In this document: piece by piece, positions 17,595 through 26,489 of the stretch | Layout: each line of letters opens with the position of its first letter | How positions within the stretch are numbered: position 1 is the first letter of the stretch | NCBI GenBank assembly: GCA_023410475.1 | Contig: JAEYPS010000005.1 | Location: forward strand, 1-64,000 | Reading direction: 5' to 3' | DNA length: 64,000 nucleotides | Origin: Bacillota bacterium | Lineage (GTDB): Bacteria; Bacillota; Clostridia; Christensenellales; SZUA-584 | Program-made: the position numbers and the translations under genes | The notes under the pieces: generated by a model | What the model was told of the DNA's origin: nothing | Database searches by the model: none | The model's input: only the letters and a program-made list of their open reading frames with translations

Positions 17595-18140
17595 CTATCT
17601 TAAATTCGTGGACGGGTCGATAAAGCTTATTATCGTGACATTACCGTTATCGTCAAGCTCAAACATGAGCCTGCGGCTTTTTAATTCTTCCTTGTCTCCG
17701 GACAGCGAATAAATATACATGTCGTCCTTTTGAAATCCTCCGTCTCCGTACGCTGCCTTGACTTCGTCAAGCGTGCTGCCCACTTTTATGCCCTTCGACG
17801 TCTGATAACCGCCGCCCGTTATCTCTATCAGGAAGAAAGCATCCTTGCCGTCTATCGGGTTCGTGTATATTACGATATCGGAATAGGCGAACACCTTGTC
17901 TTCCCCCACGTATACGCAGCTTTCGGCGGCTTCCATTTCGTAATCATCGTCGAGGGCTTCAAGCAGAGGTTCTACGTCGGAGCAAAGCGGATATTTTACT
18001 CCGTCCAGAGTAAACACAAGGTCTGTTTCGTCAAATCCGGGCTCCGCGGGTACGCTGTCAGCGGGTTTAGCGGCGGGCGCCGAGCAGGACGCAAGCGTGA
18101 GTATAAGTGCTGTGATCAAAACCATTAAACGCATCTTCAT
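17595..18140 (-). CDS. Small lipoprotein of unknown function
   Basis: 181-residue predicted lipoprotein with lipobox LTLASCSAP, then a soluble domain with the phrases VFTLDGVKYPLCSDVEPLLEAL and GIKVGSTLDEVKAAYG. The second resembles short helix-strand units found in several clostridial lipoproteins. No catalytic motif seen. AAGGAGAACACC precedes the ATG. It sits 18 bases before the MBOAT gene and 44 bases after the L,D-transpeptidase gene, so it probably belongs to the same envelope-modifying operon. Confidence 0.75.
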   Translation of the reverse strand: MKMRLMVLITALILTLASCSAPAAKPADSVPAEPGFDETDLVFTLDGVKYPLCSDVEPLLEALDDDYEMEAAESCVYVGEDKVFAYSDIVIYTNPIDGKDAFFLIEITGGGYQTSKGIKVGSTLDEVKAAYGDGGFQKDDMYIYSLSGDKEELKSRRLMFELDDNGNVTIISFIDPSTNLR

Positions 18141-18184
18141 TGGTGTTCTCCTTTTTCATTAATGTTTCTGCTGTCAATGCTCGA

Positions 18185-19348
18185 TTACTCATCGCCTTCG
18201 GGATCGGCTGGGCTCTGCGACGGGCTTGCCGAGGGACTTTCCGACGGACTAGCCGACGGACTAGCCGACGGCGGAGACGATGTCTCAGAAGTTTTGGGCT
18301 TTTTTGGATCTGTGGGGTCCCACGTCGGGAAATCAGGGTCGATAGCTGGTTTTGTAACCTTATCGACCTTGCCTGAGCTTTTTACTATTTCCACCACGGT
18401 GCCCTGAGGACAGTTTTTATAGACCCAGTACGCGCCCGCGATCGTCGTGCGTATGCAGCCCCCCGAAGCGTTTTTGCCTATCTCCTCGTACGATTTTTTT
18501 ATCATCGTGCTGCGGTCTTTTTTATTGTAAGTGGGGCCGTGGAAGAAGAGCCCGCTCGTATAACGGACATAATAAGGGGAATAATGCCCGCTGCCCCATC
18601 TTTTCCAGGGGCCTTTGCTGCTTATCTTAAACTTTCCTGTGGGCGTACTGCTCGATGATTTGCCTATGGCGCAGGGGAAAGATATTACTTTCTTTGTATA
18701 TTCACCGTTATCGTCGTGCGTAAACACCGAAAACGTATGGTCGGCCTTATCCACGATTATGTAATATTTATTAATCTTTTTAGTGGGTGCGGGTTTTTTC
18801 GTCGGCCCTTGCGTAGGCTCAGGCTCAGTCGGAACTATGTTCAGGATATACGTACCTACTATCTTGTCGTCTTTCGCGCTGTCCTCCCCCATATCCTTAT
18901 AACAAAGCAGCAGCACTGACGTTCCTTCAAAATCGGGGAACTCCCATTCTGTAATCTCCGCCCAGAGCACGTCCTTTTGAAGTATCGCTCCCTCGCTGTC
19001 GAGCACGCACAGCACGCTGTAATCCGAGTCTTTCTGCTCGGGCCATGTTACAATGAGGTCTTCGTCCTCATATCTGAACGTTATATAATCCTCTTTGAGC
19101 GTAAGCTCTGTAACCGCCGGAATAGCCTGCATCTCGTCGGGGTCTGGAATAAACGCGGCACGCACGGTAGGTGAAGGCTCTGATTCCGTCATCATCGGCT
19201 CCGGCTCGGGAACAGGCGTTGCTGTAGGTTCCGGTTCGGGAGCCATAGCGGGCCTTGGAAACGCGAAGACAGCAACAAGAACAATCGCGGCTGTCAGCGC
19301 AATGAGCAATGCGATTTTTATCCAGGACACTTTTGTTTCTTCTTTCAT
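18185..19348 (-). CDS. Membrane-anchored L,D-transpeptidase (YkuD)
   Basis: 387-residue wall enzyme that would form 3-3 cross-links or attach proteins through L,D-transpeptidation. Seen: a cytoplasmic tip and TM segment (residues 10-30), a Pro/Glu/Thr-rich linker, a region with paired beta phrases (LTLKEDYITFRYEDEDL), then the YkuD domain with IVDKADHTFSVFTHD, FHGPTYNKKD and the catalytic SGGCIRT near residue 297. After the domain is a low-complexity tail of Ser-Ala/Glu-Ser-Pro units encoded by 12-base tandem repeats near 18240-18270. L,D-transpeptidases resist most penicillins. Neighbouring dipeptidases and O-acetylation genes fit a wall-remodelling island. Confidence 0.88.
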   Translation of the reverse strand: MKEETKVSWIKIALLIALTAAIVLVAVFAFPRPAMAPEPEPTATPVPEPEPMMTESEPSPTVRAAFIPDPDEMQAIPAVTELTLKEDYITFRYEDEDLIVTWPEQKDSDYSVLCVLDSEGAILQKDVLWAEITEWEFPDFEGTSVLLLCYKDMGEDSAKDDKIVGTYILNIVPTEPEPTQGPTKKPAPTKKINKYYIIVDKADHTFSVFTHDDNGEYTKKVISFPCAIGKSSSSTPTGKFKISSKGPWKRWGSGHYSPYYVRYTSGLFFHGPTYNKKDRSTMIKKSYEEIGKNASGGCIRTTIAGAYWVYKNCPQGTVVEIVKSSGKVDKVTKPAIDPDFPTWDPTDPKKPKTSETSSPPSASPSASPSESPSASPSQSPADPEGDE

Positions 19349-19603
19349 ATACCGTCCTTGTTACAGTTAAATATAATGAAGCATAAGACCGCAGCTTATG
19401 TTTTTGTTGTATGGTATTCTGTTAACCTTTTAAAGCCCCGCTGTAACCCCTCCATTACCGCGGAGTGTGACATTTTTCCCCTATACATATTATATAATGA
19501 CATACACGTGATACTATTTCAAGCGCAAAGCCGTATTTTTCAAACCAGAATTAACCGATAAAGCTTTTAAGTATTTAAGCGGCAGGGCTAAGCTTCGCCC
19601 AGG

Positions 19604-20026
19604 TTACTGTTCTCTGAGCTTCGGGGAGTTGAAGAACAGCCCTTCCACCTTCTTTTGCTCGTCTCCGGCGAATGTGACAGTTACGATTACGTCTCCGGGC
19701 TCGTCCGAGTATTTAGCCGTATAGACCGCTACCGTCATCTTTATACCGTTTTGAGTAGTTTGGGCGGCGTCCCTGAAGCTTTTTTGCTGATAGCGCCCTG
19801 CTTTCGAGTCAAGCAGATCTTTGAGTGAGTTGAACGCATCCTCGGTCATCGCGCTTTTAAGGGTGTCGCCAAGATCGCGGCTGAACGCCTCATAATCCCC
19901 GCTGTCTATAGAAGCGAGTATGTTTTCTACGATCGGCTCTGCATAATCGGGCTCGCTGCCTGCGCATCCGGCAAAGGCCGCAGCAATCAATAAAACTATC
20001 AATACAGATAGATAAAGCTTTTTCAT
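19604..20026 (-). CDS. DUF3887-like lipoprotein
   Basis: 140-residue predicted lipoprotein with lipobox AAFAGCAGS and a compact NTF2-like domain (phrases IDSGDYEAFSRDL, MTEDAFNSLKDLL, VIVTVTFAGDEQKKVEGLFF) matching DUF3887 in outline. Function is unknown; members are often fused to or next to other secreted domains. It starts 2 bases after the YhfC-like membrane protease gene ends, so the two are probably cotranscribed and may work together at the membrane. Confidence 0.75.
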   Translation of the reverse strand: MKKLYLSVLIVLLIAAAFAGCAGSEPDYAEPIVENILASIDSGDYEAFSRDLGDTLKSAMTEDAFNSLKDLLDSKAGRYQQKSFRDAAQTTQNGIKMTVAVYTAKYSDEPGDVIVTVTFAGDEQKKVEGLFFNSPKLREQ

Positions 20027-20028
20027 TT

Positions 20029-20766
20029 TTATCCTTTCCGGGAGCCTGAGCTTTTCAGCTTCGGCTTCACTTTAAATGTAATAAACAGCGCCAGTGCGGC
20101 AAAGACTGCGATTATCCCCTCGACTATAAGATAGTATGTATTTGGTTCCATTGGCGGAATGATTACCGCGATGGCGTTGACGGAAAAGTGAAACAGTACC
20201 GCGAGCAAGAAGAACCATATATTCCTGCGCTTTACCGCGTACAGCACCAGCATTGTAAAGCCTATATGCAGCAACACCGCCAGTATCCTCTCGATGCCTC
20301 CTATAAGATAAAAATAGGAAGCCGTATTCAGCACCTCGGCGGTATGCTCACCCGCAAGAACAGCCGTGATCATGTTGATATATTGGAGGCCCACAAGCCA
20401 GAACGCTTCCATGCCACCGTGCCCGAGACCGAAAACAACGCCGTTCTCCCACGTTAAAAGGTCTGTTTTCATAAACCTCAACGCGACATATCTTCCCGAT
20501 TCCTCGAAAACGCCCGCGCTTAGCGCGAGCAGCATTACATAAAGGACAGGCTGAGTTATGGAGAACAGACTGAACCACGCGGTTTTATGAAGCTCCTCAA
20601 ATATCGGTATACGCAGCAGCAGCTGTGACACGGTGAACGAAACAACGCCGAGCACGAATATCAGCGGGTTTGCTTTGCGTCTTATAATCATTGCAATAGC
20701 TGCTGTGGCGGGAACGAGTATGCACAGAGCCGCCGAAACGAACATAAAGATAATCGACAGAGTCAT
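20029..20766 (-). CDS. YhfC-family putative intramembrane metalloprotease
   Basis: Integral membrane protein, 245 residues with about seven hydrophobic segments. Motifs of the YhfC/DUF2324 branch of glutamic intramembrane proteases are visible: AGVFEESGRYVALRF (paired Glu), GLGHGGMEAFWLVGL (His/Glu) and a later His in VLFHFSVNAIAV. The predicted active site lies in the bilayer. The substrate is unknown; the downstream DUF3887 lipoprotein is a candidate partner. Confidence is high for the family, low for activity. Confidence 0.82.
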   Translation of the reverse strand: MTLSIIFMFVSAALCILVPATAAIAMIIRRKANPLIFVLGVVSFTVSQLLLRIPIFEELHKTAWFSLFSITQPVLYVMLLALSAGVFEESGRYVALRFMKTDLLTWENGVVFGLGHGGMEAFWLVGLQYINMITAVLAGEHTAEVLNTASYFYLIGGIERILAVLLHIGFTMLVLYAVKRRNIWFFLLAVLFHFSVNAIAVIIPPMEPNTYYLIVEGIIAVFAALALFITFKVKPKLKSSGSRKG

Positions 20767-20831
20767 AAAAAATCACCTGCTTTAATATATCACTATACGT
20801 ATTTTTTAACAATACCGATGTATGGACGCGC

Positions 20832-20860
20832 AAAAAAGACGGTAGTGAAACCGTCTTTTT
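20832..20860 (-). terminator. Terminator of the PFK gene
   Basis: Inverted repeat AAAAAGACGGT / ACCGTCTTTTT with a short loop, U-rich on the minus strand, 19 bases past the PFK stop. It may also work in the opposite direction. Confidence 0.8.
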
Positions 20861-20878
20861 GTAACAATACTATATTGA

Positions 20879-22126
20879 TTACGGCCTAGCGATGGCCTTT
20901 TTGAGCCTTGCGAACCTCGGCATGCCGTTCTCGAACGGAGGCTGCGATTCTCCCTGTATGAGAGGAAGAGCGTATTTTACATATTCCTCGCTCAGTGCCG
21001 TTCCGTCGTTGATTATCCATTCCGCCGGCACCTTTTTCTCTTTGTTGGCGACTTCATCAAGCGCCACAAGCTTTACGCCGCACTTATAGTCCGCCCCATC
21101 AGCACGCTCGAACGCGACCATATAGTCCGTCTTGCCCTCGACTGCCGCGCGCACCGCTGTCTGCCCCGCCATATAAGCTTCGTCGACGTCCGTCTTAGAG
21201 GCAAGGTGCGCCGCGCATCTTTGCAGCAGGCTGAACTCAATGGAGCGCACTTTTGCGCCCGTCTTCTGCTGCGTCAGGCTGCCGAGCGTGGCGGCAAGTC
21301 CGCCGAGCTGTGCGTGGCCGAAAGAGTCCGTCATCTTAGCAAGGTCAGAGCCGTACTCGGAGATGTATTTTCCGTTCTTGTCCTTTATGCCTTCGGAAAC
21401 CGCGACTATAACGTAGTTGTGCTTTTTGTATATCTCTGTCACGCGGTCATAGAAACTGTCTATATCAAACGCGGTCTCGGGAAGATATATAAGATCGGGG
21501 CCGGTTCCGTTGTGAGACGCGAGCGCCGACGCGGCGGTCAGCCATCCCGCGTTTCTTCCCATTATCTCGAGTATCGTTATCGTGCCCTTGTCGTATACCC
21601 TCGCGTCGCGGTAGACTTCCATAGTGGATGTGGCGACGTATTTCGCGGCGCTGCCGTAGCCCGGGCAGTGGTCCGTTCCCCACAGATCGTTATCTATTGT
21701 CTTGGGGACGCCCATAACGCGGCATTCGTAACCGTGCCCCAGCATGTATTTGCTGACCTTATTGCACGTGTCCATAGAGTCGTTGCCGCCGTTGTAGAAG
21801 AAATACCTGATGTTGAACTTTTTGAATACCTCGAGCATCTTCTTGTAATCGGTCTCGTCGTCTTCAGCGTTTTTTAGCTTGTACCGAACGGAGCCAAGCG
21901 CCGACGACGGCGTCGTCTTCAAAAGATCGAGCTCCGCCATATCTTCCTGCCCGATGTCGTAAAGCTGCTCGGTCAAAAGCCCTTTAATGCCGTGAGCCAT
22001 GCCGTAAACATTAGTTATGCATCCCTGTTTCAACGCTTCCTGAAATACCCCTGCCGCGCTGGCGTTTATGACCGACGTCGGCCCTCCCGACTGTCCGAAT
22101 ACGCATGCGCCTTTAAGTTCGCCCAT
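20879..22126 (-). CDS. pfp: 6-phosphofructokinase, pyrophosphate-dependent type
   Basis: Glycolytic phosphofructokinase of 415 residues. Seen: N-terminal GQSGGPTSVINASAAGV, YNGGNDSMDTCNKVSKY and GVPKTIDNDLWGTDHCPGYGSAAKY, then IMGRNAGWLTAASALA. Known family rule: ATP enzymes have Gly at two active-site positions (GGDGS and PGTIDND), while PPi enzymes have Asp and Lys. Here they read GGNDS and PKTIDND, so pyrophosphate is the likely phosphoryl donor and the reaction would be reversible. It is a single-gene unit with its own promoter and terminator. Confidence 0.88.
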   Translation of the reverse strand: MGELKGACVFGQSGGPTSVINASAAGVFQEALKQGCITNVYGMAHGIKGLLTEQLYDIGQEDMAELDLLKTTPSSALGSVRYKLKNAEDDETDYKKMLEVFKKFNIRYFFYNGGNDSMDTCNKVSKYMLGHGYECRVMGVPKTIDNDLWGTDHCPGYGSAAKYVATSTMEVYRDARVYDKGTITILEIMGRNAGWLTAASALASHNGTGPDLIYLPETAFDIDSFYDRVTEIYKKHNYVIVAVSEGIKDKNGKYISEYGSDLAKMTDSFGHAQLGGLAATLGSLTQQKTGAKVRSIEFSLLQRCAAHLASKTDVDEAYMAGQTAVRAAVEGKTDYMVAFERADGADYKCGVKLVALDEVANKEKKVPAEWIINDGTALSEEYVKYALPLIQGESQPPFENGMPRFARLKKAIARP

Positions 22127-22168
22127 TAGTCAATACCTCCGCTTAAAATAAAAACTTGGTTTTATATA

Positions 22169-22196
22169 ATTATACCAATAAAACATTTCTTTTCAA
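22169..22196 (-). promoter_or_regulatory. Promoter of the PFK gene
   Basis: Minus strand: TTGAAA (22191-22196), 16-base spacer, perfect TATAAT (22169-22174), about 40 bases before the PFK start codon. Confidence 0.65.
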
Positions 22197-22288
22197 CGCT
22201 TAATTATGTTGTTTGGGGTCTGGGCATATATATTTTGAAGACGTCATGCAACTTAAGAAATAATAAGGAAAAAACTAACGAATATATA

Positions 22289-22317
22289 TTGCATTTTGCA
22301 AACATTTGTATTATATT
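22289..22317 (+). promoter_or_regulatory. Promoter of cbpA-clpB
   Basis: TTGCAT (22289-22294), 17-base spacer, TATATT (22312-22317). The predicted start of transcription falls in the adjoining CtsR box. Confidence 0.6.
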
Positions 22318-22322
22318 ATAAA

Positions 22323-22339
22323 GGTCAAAGATAGTCAAA
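22323..22339 (+). promoter_or_regulatory. CtsR operator (class III heat-shock control)
   Basis: GGTCAAA-GAT-AGTCAAA is an exact match to the CtsR heptad direct repeat (RGTCAAA, 3 bases, RGTCAAA). It overlaps the expected transcription start, so CtsR should repress cbpA and clpB until heat or protein stress. ctsR itself is not in this window. Confidence 0.88.
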
Positions 22340-22363
22340 GTCGCCCCGAAAAGGAGAAACATC

Positions 22364-23344
22364 ATGCAATACAAGGATTATTACAGCATCCTCGGCGTCG
22401 AAAAAACGGCATCGCAGGACGATATAAAAAAACAATACAGGAAGCTCGCGAAGAAATATCACCCGGACATGAACCCCGGCAACAAACAGGCCGAGGAAAA
22501 ATTCAAGGACGTAAGCGAGGCATACGAGGTGCTTGGCGACGCGCAAAAGCGTCAGAAATACGATACGTTCGGCAGCCAGGCGAATTTCGCTCACGGCGCG
22601 GACTTCGACCCCGCTCAGTACGGCTGGACGGACGGAAACGTGCGTTATGAATACGCTGGCAGCGGCGACCACAGCGATTTTTTCAATATGTTCTTTTCGG
22701 ACGCTTTCGACCTCGGCAGCATATTCGGGCAGGGACGCGGCGGCGCAAGGACAACGAGAGTGTATAATACCTCCGATTTCGGGGACATATTCGGAGCGCA
22801 GGCGGGCGCGGGCAGGCAGCATATACATGACGGGCAGAACGTAGAGGCCGAGATAGAGATAACGCCCGAGGAGGGCGCCGCGGGCGTCGAAAAGCGTATA
22901 TCGCTGCAGGCGGAGAGCGGCACGAAGAGCATAAACTTCAAGGTGCCAAAGGGGGTAGGGAGCGGAGAGACTATACGCCTTAAAGGGCAGGGCTACGCCG
23001 GCTCGGGCGGAGGCAAGGCGGGCGACCTTCTTATGAAAGTACGCATAAAGCCGAGCGAACGCTTCTCGCTTGAAGGCGGCGACCTCATGACCAATGTGGA
23101 CGTTTACCCTTGGGACGCGGCGCTTTCTGAGAAAGTCTCGGTGGAGACGCTGGACGGGCGCATAATGGTCAAGATCCCCGAAGGCGTACAGACGGACAGC
23201 AGAATACGCGTCGCCGGAAAGGGATACCCATCGCGCAGCGGCAAGCAGGGAGACCTCTATATCCGCGTACGCATCGTGAACCCGAAGCACCTGACGGCCG
23301 AGCAGAAGGGGCTGTACGAAAAGCTGAAAAAAACGGTGAAATGA
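22364..23344 (+). CDS. cbpA: DnaJ-class co-chaperone, CbpA type
   Basis: J-domain co-chaperone of 326 residues that should stimulate DnaK ATPase and deliver clients. Seen: N-terminal J domain (residues 1-70) with YYSILGVEKTASQDDIKKQY, the essential HPD in KYHPDMNPG, a Gly/Phe-rich spacer (about 75-150) and a DnaJ C-terminal substrate-binding region (GVEKRISLQAESG, LKGQGYAGSGGGKAGDL, GDLYIRVRIV). The CxxCxGxG zinc fingers of true DnaJ are absent, as in CbpA. AAAAGGAGAAACATC precedes the ATG. It sits behind a CtsR box and 151 bases before clpB, a stress-disaggregation pair. Confidence 0.9.
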   Translation: MQYKDYYSILGVEKTASQDDIKKQYRKLAKKYHPDMNPGNKQAEEKFKDVSEAYEVLGDAQKRQKYDTFGSQANFAHGADFDPAQYGWTDGNVRYEYAGSGDHSDFFNMFFSDAFDLGSIFGQGRGGARTTRVYNTSDFGDIFGAQAGAGRQHIHDGQNVEAEIEITPEEGAAGVEKRISLQAESGTKSINFKVPKGVGSGETIRLKGQGYAGSGGGKAGDLLMKVRIKPSERFSLEGGDLMTNVDVYPWDAALSEKVSVETLDGRIMVKIPEGVQTDSRIRVAGKGYPSRSGKQGDLYIRVRIVNPKHLTAEQKGLYEKLKKTVK

Positions 23345-23351
23345 CAAGGCC

Positions 23352-23469
23352 GAAAAGCCTCCCCTGAAGGGAAGGTGACACGGAGTGTCGGAAGGGTGAG
23401 GTTTTGTAAGAACCCTATATACCCTTCAGCCGCCAAAGGCGGCATCTCCCCTGGGAGGGGAGCCTTTGA
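23352..23469. repeat. MITE-like imperfect inverted repeat
   Basis: About 118 bases whose two halves form a long imperfect hairpin: outer arms GAAAAGCCTCCCCTGAAGGG and, reversed, TCAAAGGCTCCCCTCCCAGG, with inner matches around CGGAAGGGT. It has no coding capacity and lies between cbpA and clpB. The layout matches a non-autonomous mobile repeat; it may also act as a partial terminator or mRNA-processing site that uncouples the two genes. Confidence 0.6.
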
Positions 23470-23495
23470 GCAATTATATTTAGGAGGATACAACA

Positions 23496-26096
23496 ATGGA
23501 TATGGACAGATTTACGGAAAAAGCAATGGCCGCCATCGGCGCAGCGCAGGAGACCGCTATAAGGATGGGTCACCAGCAGGTGGACGGCGAGCATATACAC
23601 TACGCTCTCGCGACGCAGCAGGACGGGCTTATACCGAAGCTGCTCGGCTATATGGGGCATGACACCGCGCTGTATGTTAAAGACGTCGAGAGCGAGCTTA
23701 AAAAGCTGCCCAGCATACAGGGAGGCAACGTTTCGGGTGTTTACGCGACTCGCAGGATGAGCGAGCTTTTGATACGCGCGCAGGACGAGGCGAAACGCTT
23801 CAAGGACGACTACTCGGGCGCCGAGCACCTGTACATTGCGCTGCTGAAGGAGAGAAACACTCCCTCGACGGCGATATTCAAGCGCTACGGGATAACGCTC
23901 GAAAACTTCATGGAGGCGCTGCAGAAGGTGCGCGGCAGCCAGCGCGTGACGTCGCAGAACCCGGAAGGCACGTACGACTCATTAAAGCGATTTGGGCGCG
24001 ACCTCGTGGAATTGGCGAAACAGGGCAAGATAGACCCGGTTATAGGGCGCGACGCGGAGATACGCCGCGCTGTTCGCATACTCTCGCGCCGTACGAAGAA
24101 CAACCCGGTGCTTATAGGAGAGCCGGGCGTCGGCAAGACGGCGGTCGTGGAAGGCCTTGCGCAACGCATACTCGCGGGCGACGTGCCCGAAGGGCTCAAG
24201 GACAAGACCATATTCGCGCTAGACATGGGCGCTCTCATAGCGGGCGCGAAATACCGCGGAGAGTTCGAGGAGAGGCTGAAGGCCGTGCTTAATGACGTCA
24301 ACCAGTCGAATGGGCAGATAATACTGTTCATAGACGAGCTGCACAATATCGTGGGCGCGGGCAAGGCCGAGGGCGCGATGGACGCGGGCAACATATTAAA
24401 GCCTATGCTCGCGCGAGGAGAGCTGCACTGCATAGGAGCGACGACGCTCGACGAGTACCGCAAGTACATCGAGAAGGACGCGGCATTGGAGCGCAGGTTC
24501 CAGCCCATACTCGTGGACGCCCCCACCGTCGAGGACACCATATCGATACTGCGCGGGCTCAAGGAGCGCTTCGAGATACACCACGGCGTCAAGATAACGG
24601 ACGGCGCGCTTATCGCGTGCGCGGTGCTTTCAGACAGGTATATATCCGACAGGTTCCTGCCTGATAAGGCTATAGACCTCATGGACGAGGCGGCGGCAAT
24701 GATACGCACGGAGATAGACAGCATGCCGACGGAATTGGACGAGATATCGCGCAAGGTCATGCAGCTTGAGATAGAGCGGCAGGCTCTGAAGAAGGAAAGC
24801 GACGCGGCAAGCAAGGCACGCCTCACGGCGCTCGAAAAGGAGCTCGCGGCGCAGAAGGAGCAGGCCGACAAACTGAAAGCGCAGTGGGAGCTCGAAAAGG
24901 TGAATCTCTCACGCGAGAAGGACATAAAGCAAAGCATTGAGGACGTAAGGCGGCAGATAGAAGAAGCCAAGCGCAGCTATGACTTTGAGGCGGCGGCGAA
25001 GCTCGAGTACGGCGAGCTTCCGGCGCTCGAGAAGCAGCTTGAGGCCGAGAAGGACCGCAATTCCAAAAACGACAACGTGCTCGTAAAGGAGGAAGTGACC
25101 GAGGAGGAGGTCGCGGAGATCGTTTCGCGGTGGTCGGGCATACCGGTCAGCAAGCTCGTGGAGAAGGAAAAGGATAAGCTGCTCGGCCTCGAGAGCATAC
25201 TGCACAGGCGCGTAATCGGGCAGGACGAGGCGGTGACCGCCGTCAGCGACGCTGTGATACGCGCCCGGTCGGGTTTAAAAGACCCGGGCCGCCCCATAGG
25301 CTCGTTCATTTTCTTAGGACCCACGGGCGTAGGCAAAACTGAGCTTGCGCGGGCGGTGGCGGAGGCGCTGTTCGACAGTGACGAGAACATGGTGAGGATA
25401 GACATGTCGGAGTACATGGAGAAGCACGCCGTGGCGAGGCTCATCGGCGCCCCTCCGGGGTACGTCGGCTACGACGAGGGCGGGCAGCTTACCGAGGCCG
25501 TGCGCAGAAAGCCCTACTGTGTGATACTGTTCGACGAGATAGAGAAGGCTCATCACGACGTATTCAACGTGCTGCTGCAGCTGCTGGACGACGGGCGCCT
25601 GACGGACGCGCAGGGGCGCACCGTGAGCTTTAAGAACACCGTAGTCATAATGACGAGCAACATTGGCAGCGAGTATCTGCTCTCAGGGATAGACGCGCAG
25701 GGCGACTTGGGTGAGGACGTGCGGCAAAAGGTTTTCGGAGACCTGCACCTTCATTTCAGGCCGGAGTTTTTGAACCGAGTAGACGACACGGTGCTGTTCC
25801 GCCCGCTCAAGAAGAGCGACATAATAGAGATAATCGGGCTTGCGCTCGCGCAGATACAAAAGCGGCTTGACGACAGGAACATAACGATGGACGTGACCGA
25901 CTCTGCGAAGGGGCTTATAGCCGACAAGTCTTACGCGCCCGCGTACGGCGCGCGGCCGGTGAAGCGCTATCTGCAAAGGTTCATCGAGACCGAGATTGGC
26001 AAGCTCATCATAAGCGGGCAGCTGAAGGACGGAGATAGTGTGAGGATTGAGGAGAAGAACGGGGAGTTGAAGGTGAGCGCTGCCAGTGGAAGATAA
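23496..26096 (+). CDS. clpB: ATP-dependent disaggregase ClpB
   Basis: Hsp100/ClpB protein of 866 residues that, with DnaK, extracts polypeptides from aggregates. Seen in order: N-domain (residues 1-150), AAA1 with Walker A GEPGVGKT (about 208) and IILFIDELHNIVGAG, a long coiled-coil M domain (about 410-530, rich in Glu, Lys and Ala), AAA2 with GPTGVGKTELA (about 608), VILFDEIEKAH and the arginine-finger region. The M domain distinguishes ClpB from ClpC/ClpA. GGAGGATACAAC precedes the ATG. Downstream of the CtsR site and cbpA. Confidence 0.97.
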   Translation: MDMDRFTEKAMAAIGAAQETAIRMGHQQVDGEHIHYALATQQDGLIPKLLGYMGHDTALYVKDVESELKKLPSIQGGNVSGVYATRRMSELLIRAQDEAKRFKDDYSGAEHLYIALLKERNTPSTAIFKRYGITLENFMEALQKVRGSQRVTSQNPEGTYDSLKRFGRDLVELAKQGKIDPVIGRDAEIRRAVRILSRRTKNNPVLIGEPGVGKTAVVEGLAQRILAGDVPEGLKDKTIFALDMGALIAGAKYRGEFEERLKAVLNDVNQSNGQIILFIDELHNIVGAGKAEGAMDAGNILKPMLARGELHCIGATTLDEYRKYIEKDAALERRFQPILVDAPTVEDTISILRGLKERFEIHHGVKITDGALIACAVLSDRYISDRFLPDKAIDLMDEAAAMIRTEIDSMPTELDEISRKVMQLEIERQALKKESDAASKARLTALEKELAAQKEQADKLKAQWELEKVNLSREKDIKQSIEDVRRQIEEAKRSYDFEAAAKLEYGELPALEKQLEAEKDRNSKNDNVLVKEEVTEEEVAEIVSRWSGIPVSKLVEKEKDKLLGLESILHRRVIGQDEAVTAVSDAVIRARSGLKDPGRPIGSFIFLGPTGVGKTELARAVAEALFDSDENMVRIDMSEYMEKHAVARLIGAPPGYVGYDEGGQLTEAVRRKPYCVILFDEIEKAHHDVFNVLLQLLDDGRLTDAQGRTVSFKNTVVIMTSNIGSEYLLSGIDAQGDLGEDVRQKVFGDLHLHFRPEFLNRVDDTVLFRPLKKSDIIEIIGLALAQIQKRLDDRNITMDVTDSAKGLIADKSYAPAYGARPVKRYLQRFIETEIGKLIISGQLKDGDSVRIEEKNGELKVSAASGR

Positions 26097-26489
26097 AGCG
26101 AACCGGAAGCTCTGTAAGCAAAGGAGCATGCAGAGCGGCAGCGAATGCAGGCGACTATTGCGAACAGAGGAGTTGAGGATAAGCAAAAAATAGTCTCCTT
26201 TGTTAAAGGGATGTGGCGTAAAGCGCCGGAGGGATTCCCAGATTTGCTTGGGAAATAAATCCCCCCTGCGGGCTATGCCCGCTTCCCCCCTTTTACAAGG
26301 GGGGCATGTTCTGGGCAGGGACTGTGAGGAGCAGGCATGAAGAAAATTCGTGCCTGACGGCACATGGGGACTCTGCCCCCACTCCCCCGCTCAAGGGATG
26401 GTGGGATGGTTTTTTCTTTTTAGTTTAATTACTTGTTATATTTTGTTTATTTTTGTATAATTAATATGGTTTATTGGAGGTGCACATTC
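26097..26489. other. Non-coding stretch after clpB
   Basis: 393 bases without a supportable gene. It holds a MITE-like hairpin (about 26195-26306), a short hairpin GTGCC/GGCAC at 26351-26364 and a GC-rich fragment (about 26365-26410) that looks like part of another repeat. From about 26410 the base composition drops sharply to AT-rich, marking the probable junction of the incoming AIPR segment. Confidence 0.6.
26195..26306. repeat. Second MITE-like inverted repeat
   Basis: Left arm CTCCTTTGTTAAAGGG with GCGCCGGAGGGATT pairs imperfectly with a right arm whose reverse reads CCCCTTGTAAAAGGGG and CCCGCAGGGGGGATT. It has the same design as the repeat at 23352-23469 (A/G-rich outer arm, short GC box, GGAGGG/GGAAGGG), so the two appear to belong to one repeat superfamily and together bracket clpB. 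Confidence 0.55.

Noticed and set aside
22325..23347. Long open frame (340 codons) antisense to cbpA
   Set aside because: Composition is Arg/Val/Leu-rich as expected from reading a GC-rich gene backwards; no family motif and the sense strand encodes a clear J-domain protein.
23885..24970. 361-codon frame antisense to clpB
   Set aside because: Ser/Arg-rich shadow of the ClpB AAA1 and coiled-coil regions; no ribosome site or family match.
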